Shown: piece by piece, positions 7,651 to 14,896 of the stretch | Numbering within the stretch: position 1 is the first letter of the stretch | Layout: each line of letters opens with the position of its first letter | Assembly: GCA_017997825.1 (NCBI GenBank) | Contig: JAGOEH010000021.1 | Span: 1 to 27,702, forward strand | Reading direction: 5' to 3' | DNA from: Candidatus Delongbacteria bacterium | Lineage (GTDB): Bacteria; JAGOEH01 | Length of the DNA stretch: 27,702 nt | Translations under genes and position numbers: made by a program | Notes under the pieces: generated by a model | The model's database searches: none | What the model saw: only the letters and a program-made list of their open reading frames with translations | Told to the model about the DNA's origin: nothing

Positions 7651-8163
7651 ATGGATTCACCAACACCACCGCTATGGAAAGATTATCAAAAACGATTTAT
7701 CACAACCGTTACCTATTATCAATCCACCGATACCGTTGAATTTCAGTTCACCCGGACAGGATCACGTGAGCCGGTTCAATCCCTTTTATTCGAATTCAAG
7801 GATTTTCCCTGTGGTATTTCTTTTGATCTACATCCTCAGGATGGCATCACCCGATTATCCATCCACCCTGTTTGTGTTTTTTATCGGAATCTAAAAAAAA
7901 TGGTCCAGATCCGAAAAAAAGAAAAACACCATTTCGATGAGAGTGATCTGCACTGGTTCGATGGGAAAAATATAGAAGATTTGGAGTATGCCGGTGCAGT
8001 TCCAACTGACGGTCATCTTTTCATTCTGCATATGAGCCGAACCAATCAGGCCATCGGGCTCGAGATCATCAAAGCCCGCGAGGTTCTCGATGCTATTCGG
8101 CGGTCAGTTAAACTAATCAGGTTCCATCAGATGAGTTCCTGTTTTGAAATCGATCTGGAGTAA
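7651..8163 (+). CDS. Hypothetical protein, 170 aa
   Basis: I do not recognise this family. The frame is open from 7546, but the ATG at 7651 is preferred because AGGAG at 7641-7645 lies at ideal spacing; the stretch before it is AT-rich and lacks such a site. The product is 170 residues, soluble, with no signal peptide or membrane segment. It has a basic patch (KKMVQIRKKEKHH), and a C-terminal half with GLEIIKAREVL faintly reminiscent of the GIEIL-type strands of small DUF2283-like proteins; I place no weight on that. The last 51 bp overlap the 3' end of the opposing hydrolase gene. The region upstream is AT-rich and may hold the promoter, but no clear boxes were found. Confidence 0.6.
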   Translation: MDSPTPPLWKDYQKRFITTVTYYQSTDTVEFQFTRTGSREPVQSLLFEFKDFPCGISFDLHPQDGITRLSIHPVCVFYRNLKKMVQIRKKEKHHFDESDLHWFDGKNIEDLEYAGAVPTDGHLFILHMSRTNQAIGLEIIKAREVLDAIRRSVKLIRFHQMSSCFEIDLE

Positions 8164-9180
8164 ACGATGGATAATCGGGCGTATAATACCATCAAGGAAT
8201 GAGGGTGGGTTATGATCAATCGATAAAGAATCGCCGCAGGATGAACTCGATCCAAGAATCACCCTGATATCCTCTGCCAGTTTCCGGCTGAAAACCCGGC
8301 TCCCCTCAGGATTCATATGTCCCCAGTCCGTAAAGTATTCCCGTGTGGAATTGATCTCCGAACGATGCTCCAGGTTATAATTCAGCATCGGGATTGAAAA
8401 CCGGTCCATAATTTCCGACAGAATTCTCATGGATTCCATGGTTTGATAAGTACCCGGGTCGATCCCGTAAAGCGGCGTCATCACAAAAACAACTGTTATG
8501 CCGTCGGCTTGCATTTGCTGCAATAACGCGTTGAAGAAACGGATCTGAACCGAATCGATGGCGCACTCCAGCTTGGGCACAAAATACCGGTTATCGAACC
8601 GGGTGACGAATGGAATGAATCCCCGGTCATAGCCGCCGGCCGGATAGCGCCGATCGCCCCGGCACAGGCCCTGGGCCCGGATCAGGTTTTTCCTGTATTT
8701 CAATACCGGGTAACGATTCATCATCAAATCGCGTTTGTCAAAACAATCGTAATCCAGGAGCATTTTCAGAAAGACCGGCCAGGTAAAATAGTCGGCATCA
8801 TCTTCAATCCGCCTCCACAACCAGTCTGAATCGAACATAAAGTAGGTCACGGAAAAGATGCAGTATTGGGGACGCCATCCGGAACAGGCAAAGATTCGGT
8901 TGTACCAATGGAAACTATACTCGGGATTGGCACCGTCGAGCGCCAGGTTGTAGAACCGGATTCCGGAACTGTCCAGAGCCGACGGACGGATGGCATGGGT
9001 AGCATGGGAAGCCCCCAAAACAATCCCCTGATAGGATTGCTGAGGGTTCCATAACTCCCGGTATTGCAGTTCATAATGGGACGGTGTTCCGTTATAGTAG
9101 GTCAACCATCGGTTGACCGGCAGCACCAGGATGATCAATATCACACAAAACCTAAGACCATTCTTAATAAAATGAACCAT
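8113..9180 (-). CDS. Membrane-anchored SGNH/GDSL-type hydrolase
   Basis: The frame extends to 9303, but the start at 9180 (355 residues) is favoured because it places an uncleaved signal anchor, FCVILIILVLPVNRWL, right at the N-terminus. A GGAGG lies 14 nt upstream, a long spacing, so 9201 or 9303 remain possible. SGNH features, numbered from 9180: Ser58 in LGASHATHAIRPS (block I), a LALDGANPEY block, and Asp285-Trp-Gly-His288 in FTDWGHMNPEG, the expected DxxH pair. Such DltD/AlgX-like proteins act at the outer face of the membrane as acyl esterases or transferases on polysaccharides or cell-wall polymers; the substrate is unknown here. The 3' end overlaps the opposing small gene by 51 bp. 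Confidence 0.72.
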   Translation of the reverse strand: MVHFIKNGLRFCVILIILVLPVNRWLTYYNGTPSHYELQYRELWNPQQSYQGIVLGASHATHAIRPSALDSSGIRFYNLALDGANPEYSFHWYNRIFACSGWRPQYCIFSVTYFMFDSDWLWRRIEDDADYFTWPVFLKMLLDYDCFDKRDLMMNRYPVLKYRKNLIRAQGLCRGDRRYPAGGYDRGFIPFVTRFDNRYFVPKLECAIDSVQIRFFNALLQQMQADGITVVFVMTPLYGIDPGTYQTMESMRILSEIMDRFSIPMLNYNLEHRSEINSTREYFTDWGHMNPEGSRVFSRKLAEDIRVILGSSSSCGDSLSIDHNPPSFLDGIIRPIIHRLLQIDFKTGTHLMEPD

Positions 9181-9384
9181 AAAACTTGAATACGCCTCCA
9201 TCGGAGCTTGATTTCCATTCCGTACCGATTTTCCATAATAATCAAGATTCTGCGGCATGTCAACAGTAAACCGAATACCGCAGATAAGGGATGACGCGAT
9301 CATTTCTCCCGGAAATACTTCAGGATAGTCCCGCCATTACTCCGAACCCATCTCCCATAAAATATTTTGAATTCTATCATAGAT

Positions 9385-9412
9385 TTGACAATTGAACTAA
9401 AAGGGTTAGATT
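9385..9412 (+). promoter_or_regulatory. Promoter for the GlsB/YeaQ-type gene
   Basis: TTGACA at 9385-9390, a 16-bp spacer and TAGATT at 9407-9412, leaving a leader of about 115 nt before 9534. Confidence 0.5.
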
Positions 9413-9533
9413 ACAGCAAAGAGCATTATAGTTTTAGATCACTGTTCCTCCATTCCGAAGCAAAGTAAAACCGTTCCGGGTGGCGGATCGGGGGCTCTAT
9501 AAGCCGAACCATTAACCCAAAAGGAGAGTCTCA

Positions 9534-9788
9534 ATGGGCTGGATTATGACGTTGATTGTAGGCGGCATTGTCGGATGGCTGGCCAGTATCCTCATGAAAA
9601 CCAATGCGCAGATGGGACTGATCGCCAACATTCTGGTGGGAGTGGGCGGTTCCCTTCTGGGGACGTGGCTGGTGGGGCTGTTGGGATACACTCCGGCCGG
9701 TTTCATCATGCGCTTTATCATTGGGATTGCCGGTGCGGCGCTTCTGATCTTTGTTCTGGGTAAAATCGGACTTTTTAGAAAAAAATAA
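9534..9788 (+). CDS. GlsB/YeaQ/YmgE family small membrane protein
   Basis: 84 residues, the normal size for the transglycosylase-associated protein family. Three hydrophobic segments: about 3-20 (IMTLIVGGIVGWLASILM), 27-49 (GLIANILVGVGGSLLGTWLVGLL) and 56-78. The glycine pattern GGIVGWLA and NILVGVGGSLLG is diagnostic. It ends in basic RKK. The ATG follows AAAAGGAGAGTCTCA. These proteins are inner-membrane and often stress-induced; the biochemical role is not established. It is monocistronic, with its own promoter, and convergent with the sulfatase-maturase gene. Confidence 0.9.
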   Translation: MGWIMTLIVGGIVGWLASILMKTNAQMGLIANILVGVGGSLLGTWLVGLLGYTPAGFIMRFIIGIAGAALLIFVLGKIGLFRKK

Positions 9789-9815
9789 TCCCCACCCTTT
9801 ATTACCAAGGGACTC

Positions 9816-9929
9816 ATCCGATCGGATACAGGAAACGGGTTAAATGGAAGGCACCATAAGGATGCCATTGATACCCTTGTCCATATCCGATCGGATACAG
9901 AGAACGGATTGGATGCAAAGGTATCAATG
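9816..9929. repeat. Paired palindromic repeats with an inverted repeat over the maturase stop codon
   Basis: Two direct copies of TCCGATCGGATACAG followed by a similar AACGG(G/A)TT stretch start near 9817 and 9886. Each is centred on a perfect palindrome (ATCCGATCGGAT at 9816-9827; TATCCGATCGGATA at 9885-9898). In addition CATTGATACC (9866-9875) pairs perfectly with GGTATCAATG (9920-9929), enclosing the second palindrome and covering the maturase stop codon. There is no U-run, so it is not a standard terminator. It lies between two convergent genes. Confidence 0.55.
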
Positions 9930-11180
9930 CGAATTCCGGATTGGATCGGTCATTATTCCATCCACCGGTAGTCCTTGTTGGATCATTTTAGCCATTTGGG
10001 TCATGGTTGGTAAAACCCGGCCGTAGAAACTTCTCAAGCCTGAACAGAGATAATTCAGGCCCGGCTCCCCATCGGACGATGTAATGAAACGATGTTTAGG
10101 GCATCCCCCATGACATACGGTCAGAAACTCGCACCGGCGGCACCGTTTGGGTAAAGCGGTCTCCTTGGACAATCCGAAGGTGGTTTGTTTGCGGGAATCC
10201 ACCATTTTCCTCAGATTGTCATGCAGGATATTACCCAATCGGTAGGCCGGATACATATAGTGGTCACAGGCAAAAACATCTCCGTTATGTTCCAGGATCA
10301 GGTTCCGGCCGCAGCGGGGAGCCAGATGACACACCCCGCCCTCGATTCCGGATAGAGCGGCCAGTATCCATTCAAAATTCATCACATAGATCCGGCCGAC
10401 ATCCCGGCTTACCCATTCTTGGAAAATGGCACCCATAAACTCTCCGTAAGCCTCCGGTTCGACACTCCAGGGCGTCACCTCAAGCGATGGTTCCCGGCGG
10501 GTCAAAACCGGCGGACCGGCCAGTTGTAAGCCTGTTTTGTCCGATGACGGATCGGTGTGGCGTTCCACAATGGGAATGAACTGAATGAATTGCACCCCAA
10601 GCTCCCTAAAAAAACGGTACACCTCCAGCGGAAAGCAAGAACTGGCACGATTGACGGTAGCCAGGATATTGACCTCGACCTTGAATTGTCGCAATAGGCT
10701 AAAGGCACGCACAACGGCGGCGCAGGTCGGGGCATGGTCGATCCCCACCCGATAGGTATCGTGAACGAATTCCGGACCGTCCAGGCTCAATCCTACCAAA
10801 AATTGGTTCCGGGCAAGAAATTCACACCAGGCGTCATCAATCAATAAACCATTGGTTTGAATGGTATTGTGAATCCGCTTACCGGCCGAATAGTTCCGCT
10901 GCATCCGGATTACGCGCCGAAAAAAATCAAGTCCGGCCAGGGTCGGCTCACCTCCCTGCCAATCAAACGTAACCTGCGGTTCGGATTGCGATAGGATATA
11001 TTCCCGGATATAGGTTTCCAGCACCGGATCCGGCATCTGCGGCGGGTAATCCTGAGCGAAAAAAACCGATTTCTCACCGTAAAAACAATAGCTGCAGCGG
11101 AGATTACATCGAGGACCAACCGGTTTGGCCATCAGATGGAATCCGGAGGAACGGATGGGATCAGGCTGTTTTATCATCAC
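9924..11180 (-). CDS. Anaerobic sulfatase-maturating enzyme (radical SAM/SPASM)
   Basis: 418 residues. The radical-SAM cluster motif is Cys25-x3-Cys29-x2-Cys32 (CNLRCSYC), with the following FYGEKS typical of AslB/anSME proteins. The C-terminal SPASM region holds further cysteines: CHLAPRCGR, NGDVFACDHYMYP and CRRCEFLTVCHGGCPKHRF, for two auxiliary [4Fe-4S] clusters. The enzyme oxidises the active-site Cys or Ser of sulfatases to formylglycine in the cytoplasm, using S-adenosylmethionine and without O2. The start is GTG at 11180, overlapping the sulfatase stop codon by four bases (GTGA); an ATG follows at once at 11177. This coupling, and the CxPxR-type cysteine in the upstream sulfatase, mark that sulfatase as the natural substrate. 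Confidence 0.93.
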   Translation of the reverse strand: MMIKQPDPIRSSGFHLMAKPVGPRCNLRCSYCFYGEKSVFFAQDYPPQMPDPVLETYIREYILSQSEPQVTFDWQGGEPTLAGLDFFRRVIRMQRNYSAGKRIHNTIQTNGLLIDDAWCEFLARNQFLVGLSLDGPEFVHDTYRVGIDHAPTCAAVVRAFSLLRQFKVEVNILATVNRASSCFPLEVYRFFRELGVQFIQFIPIVERHTDPSSDKTGLQLAGPPVLTRREPSLEVTPWSVEPEAYGEFMGAIFQEWVSRDVGRIYVMNFEWILAALSGIEGGVCHLAPRCGRNLILEHNGDVFACDHYMYPAYRLGNILHDNLRKMVDSRKQTTFGLSKETALPKRCRRCEFLTVCHGGCPKHRFITSSDGEPGLNYLCSGLRSFYGRVLPTMTQMAKMIQQGLPVDGIMTDPIRNSH

Positions 11181-13417
11181 TTTACAACTGTTATTTTTCG
11201 AACCATCGACTGATGCCCAAAATCAAGCCGGATAAAATAAACACCGGAAGCCAGGTGATCGGCATTCAGATTGAGATGATGTAAGCCGGCCGGCAGGATG
11301 CGGTCCACTAATACCATCACTTCACGCCCCATCATATCGATAACCGAGAGTTTAACGGGTCCGCTTTCCGGGATTTGGAAGGGGATGGTGGTTTGAGAGT
11401 TGAAGGGATTGGGATAGTTCGGCGACAGCTCGGGTTTCCGCGAAATCGTAGAATGCTCAGCGATCCCGGTCAAGCCGGTTTCCCGGGCCGCCAGTTCAGC
11501 CTTCATCTGAGAAAGTTTGGCCACAAGTTCCTGGTGAGTCATCCCGATGACACTAACATCCTGGCGGATTTGACCGGTTCTGAAGTCAACCAGATTAATC
11601 CGCTCGACCGGATCGCTGGTCAAACAATAGAACTCCCATTCATCCGGTTCAACCCCATGAGGATCATCATAGCGGACAACCTTCCAATCACCGGTGCATA
11701 AAGCCCGCACCTGATTGGGTTGGCAAACCGAACCGGGAAGCAAAGGCAGACCGAACTGGATACCGTCTTGAACATAGGACTGAAACAAATCATACTGTTC
11801 TTGGGTCGTAGAGCTGGGATTCCGGCACAGATCAGTAATGGCATCATTGGTCATGAAAAACACGCCCTGCCGGGGACTCCCATCCGGGCCAATGATGGGT
11901 CCGCTGGTTTGGCCGTTGATATGATCCGACAAATCCGCACCGGCAAATGGTTTAACGGCGGATTCACCACAAATGGTTTTCATGTTCTCCCGAACATCGT
12001 TTTCATCATATCCGGCCAGAGCCAGAATGGTCGGAGCCAAATCGATCGAACTGGTCGGCTGGGTGATCTCCCGCATCACCTGACTGTCAGGATTGACCAG
12101 GGGGGATGAGATGATCATCGGTACCCGGATGGTTTCTTCATAAGCATTATGCCACTTCTGAATCATCCCGCCGTGGGCTCCCGCCAGTTCTCCATGATCC
12201 GACAGAAAAACCACAATGGTATTTTCTGTTAATCCATTCTCATCAAGGGATTGTAGAATTCGTCGAAGCTGAAGATCCATCAAATAATGCAGATAAAAAT
12301 AGAACTGATTATACCCCAACTGCCATGAAACCATATAATCACCTTGGAGCCGAAAGGGTTCCGGGCATCGGATCGGTACTTGATTCTGGATGAAGTTATA
12401 GTCGATCAAGGAGCCGAAGGCATAGCCCCATTTATACAAAAATTCTTTGTGGCAGTGGGGTTTATCATTCAATGATTCATCGTAGGTCGAGGGCAGGGTG
12501 CTGTTATTCTGGGGAAATCCGTCCGGGTTCAGTTCAACCGAATGCTGACTATAAACGCCGCCCAAACGGCTTGTTTCTCCTTGAACGGGAATAGAGGGAG
12601 GCGGCGGATAGGAGGCCCAGGGAACCACGCCGCGGTTGGCCGGCGCCTGCCAGTTGATCGGCCAGATACTACAATCATGGGGATTCAAGAGTGATCCCAC
12701 CGCCAACCACGGAGTACCTGATGAATCATTCTTTTTTTTCTCAAAAAATTCCACCACCCGATCGGCAAACTCGACATCCCGAAAAGCCCCGGCATTGTCC
12801 GCCGGCCCCCCATGCGGTTCCGGATAGGAGGTCTCCCAGTCCGAAAATCCCCAACCATCAAGGGATTTGGTGTCTTCGGGAACGTCGGAAACATGCCATT
12901 TTCCAAAATAATGGGTCGAATACCCGACCGCCCGGAACCAGTCACCGATAGTCGGAACTCCCTGGGGATCCAGCCACGGCACATCATGAGCCGATTTGAA
13001 CAACCCGTCGGTATGCTCGACCCCGGTAACGGTCGGATACTGACCGGTCATAATACAGGTCCGGCTTGGCACACAAGCCGCCGAGGCGGTATGGTGCTTC
13101 CTCATAACAACGGCATTTTGCCGCAGCCGCAACAAGCCCGGAAAAAAACGGGTATAGTCATTATCCACTGATAACGGCCTGAATCCCACTATTTCTTTCA
13201 AACCCGGAGCCATACCCTCATGCTCACCATACCCCTCAGGCGGTGTCCTCATCTGATCCACCATGATCAGCAGAATATTCGGAGGAGATTGAGCGGCATG
13301 TCCTCCGGAATGGGAGGCCAACTTCGAAAGCGCCGTGATCCCAAGATTGCTCCCCAAAAAAGCCGCAGCCGAGACCTGCGACGAATGCTTCAAAAATTCC
13401 CGGCGTGAAATTTTCAT
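11177..13417 (-). CDS. Sulfatase with Tat-like signal and T9SS sorting domain
   Basis: 746 residues from the ATG at 13417, chosen because AAGGAGTGAATCCT precedes it; an upstream in-frame ATG at 13459 lacks this. Residues 4-10 read SRREFLK, matching the twin-arginine consensus, then a moderately hydrophobic stretch to about 40. The alkaline-phosphatase-like sulfatase fold begins at PPNILLIMVDQMR (45-57, metal-binding Asp54). The formylglycine site is Cys115 in CVPSRT; YFGKWH and FLSDHGELAGAHG are further family motifs. Residues 667-746 are a type A T9SS sorting domain (NYPNPFNSQT, DMMGREV, LASGVYFIRL, KITVVK at the end). It should be exported to the cell surface and hydrolyse sulfate esters, perhaps on polysaccharides; the substrate is not evident. 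The maturase gene overlaps its end. Confidence 0.9.
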   Translation of the reverse strand: MKISRREFLKHSSQVSAAAFLGSNLGITALSKLASHSGGHAAQSPPNILLIMVDQMRTPPEGYGEHEGMAPGLKEIVGFRPLSVDNDYTRFFPGLLRLRQNAVVMRKHHTASAACVPSRTCIMTGQYPTVTGVEHTDGLFKSAHDVPWLDPQGVPTIGDWFRAVGYSTHYFGKWHVSDVPEDTKSLDGWGFSDWETSYPEPHGGPADNAGAFRDVEFADRVVEFFEKKKNDSSGTPWLAVGSLLNPHDCSIWPINWQAPANRGVVPWASYPPPPSIPVQGETSRLGGVYSQHSVELNPDGFPQNNSTLPSTYDESLNDKPHCHKEFLYKWGYAFGSLIDYNFIQNQVPIRCPEPFRLQGDYMVSWQLGYNQFYFYLHYLMDLQLRRILQSLDENGLTENTIVVFLSDHGELAGAHGGMIQKWHNAYEETIRVPMIISSPLVNPDSQVMREITQPTSSIDLAPTILALAGYDENDVRENMKTICGESAVKPFAGADLSDHINGQTSGPIIGPDGSPRQGVFFMTNDAITDLCRNPSSTTQEQYDLFQSYVQDGIQFGLPLLPGSVCQPNQVRALCTGDWKVVRYDDPHGVEPDEWEFYCLTSDPVERINLVDFRTGQIRQDVSVIGMTHQELVAKLSQMKAELAARETGLTGIAEHSTISRKPELSPNYPNPFNSQTTIPFQIPESGPVKLSVIDMMGREVMVLVDRILPAGLHHLNLNADHLASGVYFIRLDFGHQSMVRKITVVK

Positions 13418-13613
13418 AGGATTCACTCCTTGCCTAACCAATCTTTCATCAAAACCCATTTCATTGGCTTACGGCACCCGGTATGGAAACCGAAACCGAT
13501 TATCGACCCATTACCTCATCCCACCTATCAGGTATAACCGACAGACCCTTACTATGTTAAATCCATCAATAAAAATCCCGGTCCCTTAGTCCCTTAGCCT
13601 TCTATATTAAGTA

Positions 13614-13642
13614 AATCTAAACCATCATCCCTTAAAAGTCAA
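13614..13642 (-). promoter_or_regulatory. Promoter of the sulfatase-maturase operon
   Basis: On the minus strand TTGACT (13637-13642), a 17-bp spacer and TAGATT (13614-13619). The leader to the ATG at 13417 would be about 190 nt. Confidence 0.5.
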
Positions 13643-13726
13643 ATTCCAACCCTCTGAAAAAAATCTTTTTTTATCCGACCAGGGTCGATCATTCTATTCT
13701 CATAATCAAGGGTCAATTTTTTTTTC

Positions 13727-13755
13727 TTGATTTATTGGTGTGATATCCATATATT
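13727..13755 (+). promoter_or_regulatory. Promoter of the DapB-like gene
   Basis: TTGATT at 13727-13732, a 17-bp spacer and TATATT at 13750-13755. The leader to 13955 would be about 190 nt. Confidence 0.55.
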
Positions 13756-13924
13756 ATCTACGAACAGGGCATCAGCGCTATAACTGTCTCAGAATGGATA
13801 GCCATTCATCCCGAAACGAATCCCGGCTCAAACCATCCGTCGCTTTCCGGTGAACGAATGGTGACCGGCAATCATGATCGATTGTTTTAAGAAGAATTGC
13901 GCCTTTGAATTCGGCTTGATCATT

Positions 13925-13940
13925 TCGTCATCCTTGACGA
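13925..13940 (+). promoter_or_regulatory. Hairpin directly upstream of the ribosome-binding site
   Basis: TCGTCA-TCCT-TGACGA, a perfect 6-bp stem with a 4-nt loop, ends 2 nt before AAAGGAGG of the DapB-like gene. It could influence translation initiation; this is inference only. Confidence 0.35.
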
Positions 13941-13954
13941 GAAAGGAGGAAACC

Positions 13955-14764
13955 ATGAGAATCGGATTGATGGGATTTGGAAAAGCGGGCCGGGCTGTTG
14001 CTTCGGTGTTACTGGAATCCCCAAAAGTTGAATTATCCTGGGTCATCCGACGTTCCAAACTCCTGACTCACCGTTCAGTCTCAGAATTCCTGGGTATTCC
14101 GTCAGACAACCCCGGATTCATCCTTTCCAAGGAAGAACTGAACGCCGAGCAGCTTTTCGATCAGTATCCGGTCGATATGGTGGTCGATTTTTCATCCGAA
14201 TTTGGGATCGATTATTACGGAAAAGCCGCTTCGGATCGCAAAATCGCGATTATCAGTGCCATATCCCGATATCCGAAAGAAAAAATCGACCTATTGCTAA
14301 CGCTATCAAAAAAAACACAGGTCCTTTACTCCCCCAATATCACCATTGGGATCAATTTTTTGATCATTGCAGCCAAAATCCTGAAAAATATCGCACCCTA
14401 CACCGACATCGCGATCCTTGAGGAACATTACCGAACCAAACCCGAAGTATCGGGTACAGCCAAAATCATTGCCCACCAGTTGGACATGCCCGAAGACAGC
14501 ATCAAATCGATCCGGGCCGGCGGCATTGTCAGCCTTCACGAGATCCTGTTCGGCTTTCCCTATCAGACGGTACGACTGAAGCATGAAGCCATCACCCGAG
14601 AGGCTTACGGCAACGGAATTCTGTTTATTGTAGAAAATCTACAGGGAAAACCGATCGGGTTTTACAAAATGGAAGACTTACTGCTTCCCTACTTTAAACT
14701 GACCGAAAGCGAGGAAGATCTTCTGAAAACCCGCAAAACGCCCTGGTGGCATTTCTGGGAATAA
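13955..14764 (+). CDS. Dihydrodipicolinate reductase (DapB)-like protein
   Basis: 269 residues from the ATG at 13955, which follows AAAGGAGGAAACC; the frame is open from 13874 without such a site. The N-terminal nucleotide-binding fold has MGFGKAGRAV (6-15). DFSSE aligns with the DapB segment after the Rossmann strands, SPNITIGINFL with the SPN(M/F)S(V/I)GVN motif, and EEHYRTKPEVSGTAK with the catalytic E-x-HH-x-x-K-...-PSGTA motif. The first His and the Lys are kept, but the second His is Tyr and the Pro of PSGT is Val. It may therefore be a true 4-hydroxy-tetrahydrodipicolinate reductase of lysine/diaminopimelate synthesis, or a DapB-fold dehydrogenase with another substrate. No other lysine gene is nearby. 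Cytoplasmic. Confidence 0.75.
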   Translation: MRIGLMGFGKAGRAVASVLLESPKVELSWVIRRSKLLTHRSVSEFLGIPSDNPGFILSKEELNAEQLFDQYPVDMVVDFSSEFGIDYYGKAASDRKIAIISAISRYPKEKIDLLLTLSKKTQVLYSPNITIGINFLIIAAKILKNIAPYTDIAILEEHYRTKPEVSGTAKIIAHQLDMPEDSIKSIRAGGIVSLHEILFGFPYQTVRLKHEAITREAYGNGILFIVENLQGKPIGFYKMEDLLLPYFKLTESEEDLLKTRKTPWWHFWE

Positions 14765-14814
14765 ACGACGGGGATTAAAATCGGGATTAAAAAACAGTAT
14801 CGATCCATTTTATC

Positions 14815-14843
14815 TTGACTACCGGCTCAAATCCGTATATATT
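14815..14843 (+). promoter_or_regulatory. Promoter of the transporter-ATPase gene
   Basis: TTGACT at 14815-14820, a 17-bp spacer and TATATT at 14838-14843. The leader to 14897 is about 47 nt, so this gene is transcribed separately from the reductase gene. Confidence 0.65.
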
Positions 14844-14896
14844 ATTCATGATGAACAAAGATCGTCCTAGACTCCTAAACTTCTCGAAGGATACTC

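Larger units (their letters stand above)
13418..13954. other. 537-bp divergent intergenic region
   Basis: No gene is supported; in-frame extensions of both flanking genes into it lack ribosome-binding sites. It holds one promoter for each direction (13614-13642 minus, 13727-13755 plus), a short tandem repeat (GTCCCTTA repeated at about 13581) and a hairpin next to the ribosome-binding site of the reductase gene. Confidence 0.6.

Noticed and set aside
11720-12109. 129-codon frame antisense to the sulfatase
   Set aside because: Lies entirely opposite conserved sulfatase sequence and lacks a start signal.
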